A stretch of 64,000 bases of DNA from RUG563 sp045590215 (GTDB lineage: Bacteria; Bacillota; Clostridia; Christensenellales; Aristaeellaceae), in contig JAZNQO010000013.1 in the NCBI GenBank assembly GCA_045590215.1, forward strand, positions 1-64,000, in the 5' to 3' direction. The notes below the pieces were generated by a model. The model ran no database searches. It was not told where the DNA came from and saw only the letters and a program-made list of their open reading frames with translations. Below, in pieces: positions 25,605 through 34,783 of the stretch. The position numbers and the translations under genes were made by a program. Position 1 is the first letter of the stretch, and each line of letters opens with the position of its first letter.

Positions 25605-26528
25605 ATGCAAATCAGAACGGATTTGGCCATGGAAAGCAATGTGAGGCCGGGCATGGCAGGCATCGGGCATCATGCTTGTGCATTCGGAAGAATAAAAAAG
25701 ACAGAGGTGACCGTGGAAACGGAAGGGGCGTCCCGGCTTTTGCATAAGCCCTGTGGCCGATACATCACCTTTACTTTTGACGAGCTGTATTATGCGGACG
25801 CAGGGGAAAGGACGATGCTCAGCCGCCTGATTGCCCAAACGCTGCAAACCCTATTGCCAAAAGACGGAGAAATTTTGGTGGTGGGGCTTGGAAACCGGCG
25901 CATCACGGCGGATGCCCTTGGCAGCAAGGTGCTGGATCATCTGCTGATAACGAGACATTTGGGGCAGAAAGAAAAGGGGGGAGCGTTTTGCAGCCTTCGC
26001 AGCGTTTGCGCATTGGCTCCCGGTGTGCTTGGCGTGACGGGCATGGAAACGGCGGAAGTGATCCGGGGCATTGTGCAACATGTGAAACCCAAGGCCATCA
26101 TTGCCATTGATGCCTTGGCCGCAAGGGAATCAAGCCGCATTTGCACTACAGTGCAGCTGACGGATACCGGCATTTTGCCCGGCAGTGGCGTGGGCAATCA
26201 TCGCATGGGATTGAGCCGGGAAACGCTGGGGGTGCCCGTGATTGCCATTGGCGTGCCGATGGTGGTATATGCCACGGTGATTGCACGGGATGCGCTGAGC
26301 CTGATGATGCAGGATATGGGCATCAACGAGGAAGAGCACGAAAAGGCCATGGACAGCCTGATCGAAAAAACCATGCAGCATGCGCTGGGAGATATGGTAG
26401 TAACCCCCAGAGAAGTGGACGAAATGGTGGGGAAGGTGGCGCAGATTATTGCGGACGGCATCAATGAAGCGGTGCAAAGCGGCCTTTCCCACGAAGAATT
26501 GATGTGCCTTTCGCATGATAGCCTGTGA
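25605..26528 (+). CDS. gpr: GPR spore germination endopeptidase
   Basis: 307 residues from an ATG with a GGGAGGGAGAAGG site. The N-terminus MQIRTDLAMES carries the RTDLA-type propeptide site. The family motifs VVGLGNRRITADALGSKVLD, AIDALAARESSRICTTVQL and TGILPGSGVGNHRMGLS follow. GPR degrades small acid-soluble spore proteins during germination and is self-processed from a zymogen in the forespore. It is followed after about 30 bp by spoIIP, the usual gpr-spoIIP pair, which supports a spore-forming host. Confidence 0.96.
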   Translation: MQIRTDLAMESNVRPGMAGIGHHACAFGRIKKTEVTVETEGASRLLHKPCGRYITFTFDELYYADAGERTMLSRLIAQTLQTLLPKDGEILVVGLGNRRITADALGSKVLDHLLITRHLGQKEKGGAFCSLRSVCALAPGVLGVTGMETAEVIRGIVQHVKPKAIIAIDALAARESSRICTTVQLTDTGILPGSGVGNHRMGLSRETLGVPVIAIGVPMVVYATVIARDALSLMMQDMGINEEEHEKAMDSLIEKTMQHALGDMVVTPREVDEMVGKVAQIIADGINEAVQSGLSHEELMCLSHDSL

Positions 26529-26558
26529 TAGTGCATATACTATCATGGGGTGATAAGC

Positions 26559-27359
26559 TTGAAAGGGAAATTATGCAGATTTTTTGCTGTATTGCTGGCT
26601 TTTATTTTGGCGCAGCTTTCCATGGTAAAGGCGGAAATACTGGTGGAATTGCAGCCGGTGGCGGCAGAGGAAGGGTTTTCACTGGAAGTGGTGAAGATGG
26701 AAAAACCAAGGAGAAATTTTCGGGTGTATATCTATCACACCCACACCTATGAAGCCTATACCATGACGGAGGAAACGCAGTATAATCAAACGGAAAGATG
26801 GAGAACGGCGGATGGGGAATATAACATGATCCGCATCGGCGCAGAGCTGAAAAAGGAGCTGGAGGCTGCCGGTGTTTCTGTGACCCACGACCAAACGGCT
26901 TATGAGCCGCCGAAGCTATCGTCCGCCTATGCACGATCCCTGGAAGGGCTGGAAAAGGCAAGGGAAGCAGGCTATGATTTATATATTGATTTGCACCGGG
27001 ACGCCTATTCCATGGGCAACGGCCCCAACACAATGGCGCGGGATGGTCAGAAAATAGCTCGTGCGCTTTTCCTGATTGGGCAGGGAGCCAGCTTTGAAGG
27101 GGAGGAAAAGCCGGACTGGGAGCAGAATTTTCAGGCGGCGAAATGGATATCCGACGAAATGAACGGATGCTTGTCCGGCCTCAGCCGGGGTGTTTCTCTC
27201 AAAAGCGGACGCTATAACCAGCATGGAGCCGAGCCTTGCATATTGATTGAAGCCGGGAATAACGAAAACACGCTGGAAGAGGCTCTTTTGCTGATGCCTT
27301 ATGTGGCGCAGGGTATTTTAAGCTATTTCGATCATTTGGAATTGCAAGAAGCGCAATAA
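26559..27359 (+). CDS. spoIIP: Stage II sporulation protein P
   Basis: About 266 residues. I chose TTG at 26559 because GGGGTG lies six bases upstream; an in-frame GTG at 26550 lacks a site. An N-terminal transmembrane helix (about 5-24) leads to the SpoIIP amidase/endopeptidase domain: VYIYHTHTYEAY (metal-binding His), DLYIDLHRDAY (second His) and CILIEAGNNENTLEEAL (Glu). It cleaves septal and forespore-facing peptidoglycan with SpoIID and SpoIIM during engulfment. It is shorter than B. subtilis SpoIIP (about 400 residues) because the N-terminal spacer is reduced; the catalytic part is complete. Confidence 0.92.
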   Translation: MKGKLCRFFAVLLAFILAQLSMVKAEILVELQPVAAEEGFSLEVVKMEKPRRNFRVYIYHTHTYEAYTMTEETQYNQTERWRTADGEYNMIRIGAELKKELEAAGVSVTHDQTAYEPPKLSSAYARSLEGLEKAREAGYDLYIDLHRDAYSMGNGPNTMARDGQKIARALFLIGQGASFEGEEKPDWEQNFQAAKWISDEMNGCLSGLSRGVSLKSGRYNQHGAEPCILIEAGNNENTLEEALLLMPYVAQGILSYFDHLELQEAQ

Positions 27360-27414
27360 AATGATATACTGCAAAATAAGGGATGAAAAATCCGAAAGAT
27401 GAAGGAGAAGAGGC

Positions 27415-28185
27415 ATGGAACGGCAGGAAAGGCGTGCGCCTATCGGGATGTTTGACAGCGGCGTGGGCGGCATCAGCGTATTGCGTGAGGCCAGAAAAAT
27501 GCTGCCCAATGAGCAGTTCATTTTCTTTGGCGACACAAAAAATGCCCCTTACGGCACGAAAAGCCGGGACGAAGTGCTTGCGCTCAGCTGCAATGCGGCG
27601 GAAAAGCTGATGGGCATGGGGGCCAAGGCCATTGTGATTGCCTGCAATACGGCCACCAGTGCTGCGGCGCAGACGCTCCGGGAAAAATACGACCTGCCCA
27701 TCATCGGCATGGAGCCTGCCCTGAAACCTGCTTCCCTTTTGCATAAGGATGGCTTGATTTTATCTTTGGCCACCCCCGGCACCATCAACGGCGAAAAATA
27801 CAAGCAGCTGTTTGAAAAATACGGAGATGGGGTGGTGAACCTGCCTTGCCCCGGCATGATGGAGTTTGTGGAGCGGGGCAAAGTGGATACGCCGGCTTTG
27901 CACGCCTATCTGGAGCTTTTGTTTTCGCCCTATCAGATGAAGACGCCGGAAGCCATCGTGCTTGGGTGTACCCATTATGTGTTTTTGAAAAAGGCCATTG
28001 CAAGGCATTTCCCGAATGTACCACTGATTGACGGTAACGAAGGCACGGTGAGGCAGCTGAAGCACATGCTGGAGGAAAGGAAGTTGCTTGCGCAAGAGGG
28101 GAAAGAAGGAAGCGTAACGCTGCTTTCTTCCGGCGATGAAGAAGCAGTTGGGCGGATGGAATGGCTGCTCCACAGCCAAGATTAA
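27415..28185 (+). CDS. murI: Glutamate racemase
   Basis: 256 residues. The catalytic cysteines are present: Cys in VIACNTATSAAA (about residue 76) and in VLGCTHYVFL (about residue 185). The substrate motifs GMFDSGVGGISVL and FFGDTKNAPYGTKS are intact. It makes D-glutamate for peptidoglycan. It lies 55 bp after spoIIP on the same strand, perhaps co-transcribed. Confidence 0.96.
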   Translation: MERQERRAPIGMFDSGVGGISVLREARKMLPNEQFIFFGDTKNAPYGTKSRDEVLALSCNAAEKLMGMGAKAIVIACNTATSAAAQTLREKYDLPIIGMEPALKPASLLHKDGLILSLATPGTINGEKYKQLFEKYGDGVVNLPCPGMMEFVERGKVDTPALHAYLELLFSPYQMKTPEAIVLGCTHYVFLKKAIARHFPNVPLIDGNEGTVRQLKHMLEERKLLAQEGKEGSVTLLSSGDEEAVGRMEWLLHSQD

Positions 28186-28265
28186 AGAAAATGCTGCCGT
28201 AAGAGAAGCTGACAGCGGCTCTTGCAGGAAATTTCAAAAAAAGCGAAATTTTTTAAAAAAAGGGC

Positions 28266-28294
28266 TTGCATTTTTCCGGAATATCTGTTATATT
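28266..28294 (+). promoter_or_regulatory. Promoter of tRNA-Arg
   Basis: TTGCAT (28266-28271), a 17-bp spacer and TATATT (28289-28294), about 30 bp before the mature tRNA. Confidence 0.75.
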
Positions 28295-28323
28295 ATATGA
28301 GCTGCCTGACGAGAGCAGCGTAT

Positions 28324-28400
28324 GCGCCCTTAGCTCAGCCGGATAGAGTGTTTGACTACGAATCAAAAGGTCGAGAGTTCGAATCTCCCAGGGCGCGCCA
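28324..28400 (+). tRNA. tRNA-Arg (ACG)
   Basis: A 77-nt cloverleaf with 7-bp acceptor stem (GCGCCCT / AGGGCGC), D arm (TAGCTCAGCCGGATAGAGT), anticodon loop CTACGAA (anticodon ACG, decodes CGN after A-to-I editing), T arm with GTTCGAATC, and an encoded CCA end. Confidence 0.98.
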
Positions 28401-28401
28401 G

Positions 28402-28437
28402 AAACGACTTTGTCGAAAGACAAAGTCGTTTTTTTCT
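28402..28437 (+). terminator. Intrinsic terminator of tRNA-Arg
   Basis: A perfect 12-bp stem (AACGACTTTGTC, GACAAAGTCGTT) with GAAA tetraloop and a run of T. Confidence 0.95.
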
Positions 28438-28758
28438 CCAATTGGAAAGCATTGGTATGCAATCATGCCAGAGGGCGTGTATTAAAACTGATTTATCGCA
28501 TGGATTGCATGCAAAACGCAAGGTTTTGATGACATACCATCCCATAAGGAATGGATGCCATGCTACGGCTGCGCCGTTAATTATTTCTCTTTGATGAAAT
28601 ATACTCATATCAAAAAGTTGCTGTAAGGTTTTTATTGCAGCACTATCCACCGCCGCAGGTGACAAACCTTTCCCGTTTCATGCAATTTCAAATTAACCTT
28701 GTTGCTCGGCCTTGCAATTTAGGTTTTTCTTATTTATCATTCAAAGGGAGGGAGAAAA
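28438..28758. other. Intergenic region without a recognisable gene
   Basis: These 321 bp lie between the tRNA terminator and the HD-hydrolase gene. No frame resembles a protein and no clear structured RNA was seen. The right end is AT-rich and holds the ribosome binding site of the next gene. Confidence 0.6.
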
Positions 28759-29334
28759 ATGGACGCAAAGAAGTTTCTGGAAACTTTGCACCTCATGGAA
28801 AAGCTGAAAGACACCACACGCCATGCCTATACCAGCAAAAACAGGCACGAAAGCGTGGCGGAGCACACATGGCGCATTGCCATGATGGCGATGCTTCTGG
28901 AAGATGAATTTCCGGGGGTGGATATCAATCGGGTGATCCGCATGTGCCTGATTCATGACCTTGGTGAAATTTTCACCGGGGATATTCCCGTCTTTCTGAA
29001 AACGGAACAGCACAGGGAAACAGAAGATGCGGTGCTGGCTGCGTGGGTGGAAACCCTGCCGGAACCCTATTGCAACGACTTTGCCGCCCTCTACAGCGAA
29101 ATGGATGCGTTGGAAACGGAGGAAGCCAAGCTCTATAAGGCACTGGATTCCACGGAAGCATTGCTTCAGCACAACGAAAGCCCCATTGCCACATGGGAGC
29201 CTCACGAATATGACCTGCAGCGCACCTACGCCCATAACCGGGTGGCGTTCTCCCCATATATGCAGGTTTTCCGGCAGCTGCTGCTGGAAGAGACAGACGA
29301 AAAAATCAAAAACGAAACAAATATCAAGGAGTGA
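28759..29334 (+). CDS. HD-domain hydrolase (YfbR/HDDC2-like 5'-deoxynucleotidase)
   Basis: 191 residues. The HD motifs are present: RHESVAEHTWRIAMMAMLLE (first His), CLIHDLGEIFTGDIP (HD pair), then DSTEALLQHNE for the last Asp. This pattern is typical of the YfbR/HDDC2 branch, which removes phosphate from deoxynucleoside monophosphates. A GGGAGGGAG site precedes the ATG. It is followed after 6 bp by an SDR gene, so the two form an operon. The exact substrate is inferred only from the family. Confidence 0.88.
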   Translation: MDAKKFLETLHLMEKLKDTTRHAYTSKNRHESVAEHTWRIAMMAMLLEDEFPGVDINRVIRMCLIHDLGEIFTGDIPVFLKTEQHRETEDAVLAAWVETLPEPYCNDFAALYSEMDALETEEAKLYKALDSTEALLQHNESPIATWEPHEYDLQRTYAHNRVAFSPYMQVFRQLLLEETDEKIKNETNIKE

Positions 29335-29340
29335 AAGCGT

Positions 29341-30087
29341 ATGGTTAACGTGAAAGGAAAATGGGCCTTCATTACCGGTGCTGCCCGTGGCATTGGGTAT
29401 CTGACGGCATTGTTCATGGCGGAGCAGGGTTGCAATCTGGTGCTGCATGGCCGCACCAAGGCGCACTGCGAAAAGGTTTTGAACGAAGTAAAGGCAAAGG
29501 GCGTGGAAGCCTATGCCGTGGCTGCGGAATTTACTGATATGGATCAGGTGAAAGCCATGCTGCAGGAAATTGATGCCCTGAACGTGCGTATTGACTTTGT
29601 GGCCAATAATGCCGGCATGCAGGTGGCCTACCGCAATGATTACTGCAATACGCCGGTGGAAGATTATGAAAAATCCTTCGCTATCAATACCATCGCCCCG
29701 GCTCTGATTATGTATCATTTCCTGCCCAAGATGAAGGAAAACGGCTTTGGTCGCATCCTGAACACCACTTCCGGTATCCGGCTGGATCCCCAGCAGGCAG
29801 GCTATTCCGCCAGCAAGGCCGCCTTGGATAAAATCACCATTGACCTTGGCTCCACCGTGCAGGGAACGGATGTGATGATTAACCTGACCGATCCCGGCTG
29901 GTGCCGTACAGACCTTGGCGGCCCTCATGCCCCTAATGCACCCGAAAGTGCCATTCCCGGCATTGTGGTGGGGCTGTTTGTGGATGACAAGAAATCCGGC
30001 CGTTATCTGGGTGCGCCCAATTTTACCGGCATGACGCTGGAAGATGCCGTGAAAAAGGCCGAGGCCGATTTCGACAGCCCCTATTGA
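29341..30087 (+). CDS. SDR-family NAD(P)-dependent oxidoreductase
   Basis: 248 residues with a Rossmann fold: FITGAARGIGYLTALF for the cofactor loop, VANNAGMQV (NNAG), catalytic Ser in LNTTSGIRL and YxxxK as GYSASKAALDKI. It carries the PG motif in DPGWCRTDLGG and has the classical SDR length. The Ser-Tyr-Lys set is intact, so it should be active; the substrate cannot be inferred. It is probably co-transcribed with the HD-hydrolase gene and ends at a terminator. Confidence 0.9.
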   Translation: MVNVKGKWAFITGAARGIGYLTALFMAEQGCNLVLHGRTKAHCEKVLNEVKAKGVEAYAVAAEFTDMDQVKAMLQEIDALNVRIDFVANNAGMQVAYRNDYCNTPVEDYEKSFAINTIAPALIMYHFLPKMKENGFGRILNTTSGIRLDPQQAGYSASKAALDKITIDLGSTVQGTDVMINLTDPGWCRTDLGGPHAPNAPESAIPGIVVGLFVDDKKSGRYLGAPNFTGMTLEDAVKKAEADFDSPY

Positions 30088-30098
30088 TGAACGCAATC

Positions 30099-30131
30099 AA
30101 AAACGTCCTGAAAAATCAGGACGTTTTTTTG
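30099..30131. terminator. Bidirectional intrinsic terminator
   Basis: AAAACGTCCTG and CAGGACGTTTTTTT arms lie between convergent SDR and YhbY-like genes. Confidence 0.9.
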
Positions 30132-30139
30132 ATGTGCTT

Positions 30140-30442
30140 TTATCTGGGAAGCTCGATTTTCGGCTCCTTTTCCCGGCAGGGACGATAGATGGAAAAGCGG
30201 TTGCCAATGCACTGCACAGGCTCGGCATACACTTTTTCGCAAAGCTCCGCACAGGCTTCCCGTGCAGAAAGAGGGCAGCCCTTCTGCACGGCGCACTTGA
30301 TCAGCTCCCGTGCTTCCAAGGCATCCCATGCGGCCTGACAAGTGTTCTCGGTGATGCCGTCTTTGCCGATATAGAGGATGGTGGGCAGGGTGTTGCACAT
30401 GGAGCGCAGAAACGCCCGCTGTTTGCTGTTGAGTTCAGACAT
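30140..30442 (-). CDS. YhbY-like CRM-domain RNA-binding protein
   Basis: 100 residues. The CRM/YhbY pattern is recognisable: LNSKQRAFLRSMCNTLPTIL, YIGKDGITENTCQAAWDALE and ELIKCAVQKGCP. These proteins bind pre-50S particles and assist ribosome assembly. It follows obgE (gap of 35 bp) on the same strand, matching the common obg-yhbY neighbourhood and a shared ribosome-assembly role. The usual GxxG loop is seen as IGKDG. Confidence 0.9.
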   Translation of the reverse strand: MSELNSKQRAFLRSMCNTLPTILYIGKDGITENTCQAAWDALEARELIKCAVQKGCPLSAREACAELCEKVYAEPVQCIGNRFSIYRPCREKEPKIELPR

Positions 30443-30477
30443 AGCATTGTCTCCTTTGTTGATGCGTAAAATAAGGG

Positions 30478-31743
30478 TTAGTCCACAAAATCGAATTCCA
30501 TTTCGTCCATGCAGACAGTACTGCCTTCCTGCGCACCGGCATTGCGCAAGGCTTCGATGATGCCGGCTTTGCGCATCGTGCGGTGGAACCAGTTCAGCGA
30601 TTCTTCGTCGTCGAAGTTCACGCTGCCAATCAGCTGCTCAATGGCCGGGCCGGAAACGAAGAAGGTGTTGCCTTCACGCTCAATCTCATAGCCTGCGCCT
30701 TCAAGAATTTCGGGCATGATTTCTTCCTCGGCGAAGGGCGGCGGCACGGGAATTTCGGCAAGCGTGTCCGCAATGCAGTCCATCAGTTTATCAAACCCCT
30801 GATGCGTGGCAGCACTGACGGGGAAAATGGGATAGCGATCGCCGATGTGCTCCCGCAGCATTTCCAGCCCCGTTTCGCCGTCCGGGATGTCCATCTTATT
30901 GGCGGCGATGATTTGCGGTTTATCGGCCAATTCGCCGTATTTTTGCAGTTCCAGCATGATCTGCTCAAAATCTTCCACGGGATCACGGCCTTCGATGCCG
31001 GATGCGTCAATCACATGAAGCAAAAGCCTCGTCCGTTCCACGTGGCGCAGGAAATCATGACCCAGCCCTGCGCCTTCGCTGGCTCCCTCCACCAAGCCGG
31101 GAATATCGGCCATCACAAAGTCCTGCCCGTGCCGGGAAGCGATGCCCAGGTTTGGCGTCAGCGTGGTGAAATGATAATTGCCAATCTTCGGCTTGGCCGC
31201 CGTCACCACGGACAAAATTGTGCTCTTGCCCACATTGGGAAAGCCAACCAGCCCTACATCCGCAATGGTTTTGAGTTCCAGAATAAATTCACGGCGTTCC
31301 GTCTTGATACCGGGCTTGGCGAAGTTGGGAGCCTGCCGTGTGGGCGTGGCAAAGTGCATATTGCCCCAGCCGCCACGGCCGCCCCGAAGGAGCACTTTCC
31401 TGCGCCCGGCTTCGTACATATCGGCCACCACAACGCCGCTTTCCTTTTCCCTGACCACCGTGCCTACAGGCACTTTCACAATCAGGTCTTCACCACGCTT
31501 GCCGCTGCAACGGCCGGAAGAACCATCCGCCCCAGCTTCCGCTTCGTACTTGCTGCGGAAACGGAAATCCAAAAGGGTGTGCATATTTTCATCAGCCAGC
31601 AATACCAGATCGCCGCCCCGGCCTCCGTCGCCGCCGTCAGGACCGCCGTTTTGCACAAATTTCTCTCTGTGAAAGGATACGCAGCCGTTGCCGCCGTTCC
31701 CGGCCTTGGCAATGAAGGGTGCGCGATCAACAAATGCAGCCAT
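30478..31743 (-). CDS. obgE: Obg-family ribosome-assembly GTPase
   Basis: 421 residues from the ATG with a GGGAGGAAACT site. The N-terminal Gly-rich Obg domain (1-158, GGDGGRGGDLVLLADENMHT) is followed by the G domain: G1 GFPNVGKST (about 166), G3 DIPGLVEGASEGAG, G4 NKMD. A C-terminal OCT domain (about 340-421, YEIEREGNTFFVSGPAIEQL) ends the protein. It is essential for 50S maturation, and in B. subtilis also linked to sporulation and stress. It is transcribed with the YhbY-like gene from the promoter at 31775-31804. Confidence 0.97.
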   Translation of the reverse strand: MAAFVDRAPFIAKAGNGGNGCVSFHREKFVQNGGPDGGDGGRGGDLVLLADENMHTLLDFRFRSKYEAEAGADGSSGRCSGKRGEDLIVKVPVGTVVREKESGVVVADMYEAGRRKVLLRGGRGGWGNMHFATPTRQAPNFAKPGIKTERREFILELKTIADVGLVGFPNVGKSTILSVVTAAKPKIGNYHFTTLTPNLGIASRHGQDFVMADIPGLVEGASEGAGLGHDFLRHVERTRLLLHVIDASGIEGRDPVEDFEQIMLELQKYGELADKPQIIAANKMDIPDGETGLEMLREHIGDRYPIFPVSAATHQGFDKLMDCIADTLAEIPVPPPFAEEEIMPEILEGAGYEIEREGNTFFVSGPAIEQLIGSVNFDDEESLNWFHRTMRKAGIIEALRNAGAQEGSTVCMDEMEFDFVD

Positions 31744-31774
31744 AGTTTCCTCCCTAAAATAACATAACCAATAT

Positions 31775-31804
31775 AGTATAGCATAGAAGCGGCAGGAATT
31801 GCAA
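31775..31804 (-). promoter_or_regulatory. Promoter of obgE
   Basis: Minus-strand TTGCAA (31799-31804), an 18-bp spacer and TATACT (31775-31780). Confidence 0.6.
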
Positions 31805-32212
31805 ATGTTTCTTTGTTGGGTGGGGTGTTTGTGGGGGCTTATGCAGCCCCTGCGCCCCTGCATAAGAGGACATCGTCCGCTGGACTTTGGCAGGCGAAGG
31901 GGGTGTGAGGTGGTAAAGAAGGAGCGTGCGCCTGTAACTTGAGGGATAAGAACGGGTTGCGCTTTCCGGGCAAAGGGAAAACAGAAAAGGCGCACGGGAA
32001 GACTAAATTCTCCGCCGTATCGCCTTTTTCGTTTTCACCGAATGTTGCTCATTCGGTTGGGCAGCGAAACGCCGCCCTGCTAGGAAACGGATGCGCATGC
32101 GTCTTTCACGTTACAGCGGCAAAAGAGCAGGCATAAACCGCTCATGTTTTATCCGCAGTGGGAGGGTTCTGGGGGGATGCCCCGGACGGAATGCAGGGCA
32201 GAGCCATGCGCA
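31805..32212. other. Intergenic region with two inverted repeats, no gene seen
   Basis: No convincing coding frame. A hairpin has 9-bp arms CTTATGCAG (31838-31846) and CTGCATAAG (31858-31866). A second structure, AAAAGGCG (31985-31992) with CGCCTTTTT (32021-32029), could terminate transcription of the D,D-carboxypeptidase gene coming from the right. The remainder shows no recognisable signal. Confidence 0.5.
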
Positions 32213-33373
32213 TCACTTCCAGTTTTCAAAAAGCCGTGTGAAGCCGTCCAGCATGCCGGGAAGAGGCACGTTTTCGGCGGCAACGGCAGGGAGGGTAGCG
32301 ATAAGGGCGTTGTTGAGCAGGATGTTTACTTCACCGATGGGCTGGCCTTTTTGAACGGGTGCGGTGAGGCTTTCGGGGAGGGAAGCTTCAAAAGAGAGGC
32401 CGGCTTTCTGGCCGTTTTTGAGCAGCATGGAAAGGCCAGAGCCGAGGGCGGCATCTACCTGTTCTTTGCTGCCCAGCTTAACAGGAACGGAAAGGCCGAT
32501 GAGGTCGCCGGGCTGGGCGATATGCTCACGATTGTAAGTAGCAAAGCCCCAGTCCATGATGGCACGGGCTTCATCGAAGCGGGTCTGGCTGTTGGGCACG
32601 CCCAGCACCACGGCAATGAGCCGCATGCTGCCTTTTTCGGCGGTGGCGCAGAGGCAATATTTGGCCTCATTGGTGGAGCCGGTTTTGAAGCCATCGCAGC
32701 CCTCATAAAAGCGCACCAGCCGATTGGTGTTGGTCAGATCCGTCACACGGCCGGAGGGGTGGGTCAGGGTATCCATCCAGATGGAAGAAAACTTAAAATA
32801 ATCGGGGAAAGCGCAAAGGGCGGTGGCAATCCTGCCCACATCCGCTGCGCAGGTATATTGCCCATCTGCAGGCAGCCCGGTGCAGTTCACATAATGCGTA
32901 TTCTGAAGCTGCATGGCGGCGGCTTTTTCGTTCATCAGCTGGACGAACTGCGCTTCGGTTCCGGCGATCAATTCAGCAATAGCCACAGCGGCATCATTCG
33001 CACTGGCGATGATCGTGGCTTTCATGAGGGTTTCCAAGGGGTAAGCGGCCCCGGCGTCCAGGAAGGCCTGGGAGCCTGTCTGCTTTGCAGCGGTTGGCGA
33101 AACGGTAACGATGTTGTCCATGGAAAGGGAACCGTCCTGCAAACGTTCAAAGGCGAGGAGCAGGGTCATGAGCTTGGTGATGGAAGCGGCTGGCCGCTTT
33201 TCAAGGGCATTCTTTTCAAAAATCACAGTGCCGGTGTTCGCTTCCATGAGCAGGGCGGATGGGGCAGTGAGGGTAAGGGGACAGCTTTCCTCCAAGGGCT
33301 TTGCCTGTGCCATGGGAAGCAGGGCAAAACAGAAAACCAGAACCAAAGCGGCTATACGAAAAAAACGGGACAT
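32213..33373 (-). CDS. D-alanyl-D-alanine carboxypeptidase (DacF/PBP5 class)
   Basis: 386 residues. A signal peptide (about 1-24, ending AQA) precedes the S11 peptidase domain with the three penicillin-binding motifs: SITK (SxxK, about residue 65), SAN (ATIIASANDAA, about 125) and KTG (FKTGSTNEAK, about 230). A C-terminal beta domain (about 285-386) is followed by no clear amphipathic anchor. It trims the terminal D-Ala from peptidoglycan stem peptides at the outer membrane face. DacF homologues act in spore cortex and vegetative wall; which role applies is not decided. Confidence 0.94.
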   Translation of the reverse strand: MSRFFRIAALVLVFCFALLPMAQAKPLEESCPLTLTAPSALLMEANTGTVIFEKNALEKRPAASITKLMTLLLAFERLQDGSLSMDNIVTVSPTAAKQTGSQAFLDAGAAYPLETLMKATIIASANDAAVAIAELIAGTEAQFVQLMNEKAAAMQLQNTHYVNCTGLPADGQYTCAADVGRIATALCAFPDYFKFSSIWMDTLTHPSGRVTDLTNTNRLVRFYEGCDGFKTGSTNEAKYCLCATAEKGSMRLIAVVLGVPNSQTRFDEARAIMDWGFATYNREHIAQPGDLIGLSVPVKLGSKEQVDAALGSGLSMLLKNGQKAGLSFEASLPESLTAPVQKGQPIGEVNILLNNALIATLPAVAAENVPLPGMLDGFTRLFENWK

Positions 33374-33422
33374 ACTTGCATTCCTCCTTCATAGGATGCA
33401 GTATGCCCCGAAACGGGAAGAT

Positions 33423-34601
33423 TTATTGCTGTTCCTTGGCTACGCCGGATTGGATAGCGGCCTTTGCCACGGCCTCGGCCACGGCCTTGCCGACCCTTGG
33501 ATCAAATGCCTTGGGCAAGATATAATCGGCGGATAATTCGCTTTCGCTGACCAGAGAAGCGATGGCGCGGGATGCGGCCATTTTCATTTCATCATTGATT
33601 TGGGAGGCACGCACATCCAGCGCACCCCGGAAAATACCGGGGAAGGCCAATACATTATTGATTTGATTGGGATGATCGCTTCTTCCTGTGCCCACGATGG
33701 CAGCCCCGGCGGCTTTGGCATCATCCGGCTCAATTTCTGGCACGGGATTGGCCATGGGGAAAACACAGGGGTTTTGCGCCATGGAGAAAATCATTTCTTT
33801 GGAAACGATGTGGGGAGCAGAAACGCCGATAAAGACGTCGGCTCCTTTCAGGGCGTCGGCAAGGGTTCCTTGCATCTTTTCCCGGTTGGTGAAAAGGCTC
33901 ATTTCCCTGTGGGCGTCGTTCAGGTTTTCCATGCCTTCGCAGAGGATGCCGAATTTATCCACCATGATGATGTTTTGAACGCCAAGGTTCAATAAATGCC
34001 GGGCGATGGAAATACCGGCAGCCCCTGCGCCGTTGATGACCACTTTGGCCGATGCCAGTTCTTTTTTCACCACTTTCAGGGCGTTGATGAGAGCAGCGGC
34101 CACCACGATGGCGGTGCCGTGCTGGTCGTCATGGAAAACGGGAATATCGCAGATTTCTTTTAGCTTGCGCTCAATTTCAAAGCAACGGGGGGCAGCGATA
34201 TCTTCCAGATTGATGCCGCCAAAAGAGCCGGAAATGAGGTAAATGGTGCGGACGATTTCGTCCACGTCCTTGGAGCGGATGCAAATGGGGAAAGCGTCCA
34301 TCCCGGCAAATTCCTTAAAGAGCACACATTTGCCTTCCATGACGGGCATACCGGCTTCGGGGCCGATGTCTCCAAGACCTAGCACCGCTGTGCCGTCGGT
34401 AATGACGGCTACCATATTTTTGCGGCGCGTCAATTGCCAGGAAAGGTCATAATTTTTCTGGATCTCAAGGCAGGGTTCGGCGACGCCCGGCGTATAGGCT
34501 AGCGATAAATCCCGTGCATCCTTTACGGGGGTTCGGGAGATAACCTCAATTTTCCCCTGCCATTCATAATGCTTTTGCAAAGCTTCTTTTTTTATATCCA
34601 A
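33423..34601 (-). CDS. NAD(P)-dependent malic enzyme
   Basis: About 392 residues. The best start is TTG at 34601, eight bases after AAAGGAGG; the longer in-frame ATG at 34622 would place that site inside the gene, and the family N-terminus (LDIKKEALQKHYEWQGKIEV) agrees with TTG. Motifs: LSLAYTPGVAEPCLEIQ, ITDGTAVLGLGDIGPEAGMP, the metal site IPVFHDDQHGTAIV and the nucleotide fold VVINGAGAAGISIA. It decarboxylates malate to pyruvate with NAD(P). It lacks the phosphotransacetylase domain of the long form. It is divergent from the GH5 gene. Confidence 0.95.
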   Translation of the reverse strand: MDIKKEALQKHYEWQGKIEVISRTPVKDARDLSLAYTPGVAEPCLEIQKNYDLSWQLTRRKNMVAVITDGTAVLGLGDIGPEAGMPVMEGKCVLFKEFAGMDAFPICIRSKDVDEIVRTIYLISGSFGGINLEDIAAPRCFEIERKLKEICDIPVFHDDQHGTAIVVAAALINALKVVKKELASAKVVINGAGAAGISIARHLLNLGVQNIIMVDKFGILCEGMENLNDAHREMSLFTNREKMQGTLADALKGADVFIGVSAPHIVSKEMIFSMAQNPCVFPMANPVPEIEPDDAKAAGAAIVGTGRSDHPNQINNVLAFPGIFRGALDVRASQINDEMKMAASRAIASLVSESELSADYILPKAFDPRVGKAVAEAVAKAAIQSGVAKEQQ

Positions 34602-34737
34602 AAGGCTCTCCTCCTTTACCATCACAAACAGCCTTATTATAGCAGAGTTTTCCCGAAAAGAAAGCCTTGAACAGCAAAAATACCATGAAAAGAGCAGGAG
34701 AATGAACAAAAATGTCCTTCCTTTTTTATGAAATTGC

Positions 34738-34746
34738 TGGTATAAT
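34738..34746 (+). promoter_or_regulatory. Extended -10 promoter of the GH5 gene
   Basis: TGGTATAAT (TG, one base, then TATAAT) lies about 35 bp before the start codon, with no good -35 box. Confidence 0.6.
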
Positions 34747-34783
34747 ATAGATACAGAAAAACCGATATAAGGGAGGAACAGAA

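Noticed and set aside
22638..25847. A long open frame of over 1000 codons antisense to the nucleotidase/phosphatase gene
   Set aside because: It is the mirror of a gene with clear domains; its protein is low in recognised motifs, rich in His and Gly, and has no ribosome binding site. GC-rich third positions make such antisense frames common here.
28712..28740. TTGCAA-17 bp-TATCAT as promoter of the HD-hydrolase gene
   Set aside because: The transcript would begin within the ribosome binding site, which would hamper translation; it may be a chance match.
31985..32029. Inverted repeat near 32.0 kb as insertion-sequence remnant
   Set aside because: No transposase remains or target duplication were found; a terminator for the carboxypeptidase gene explains it better.
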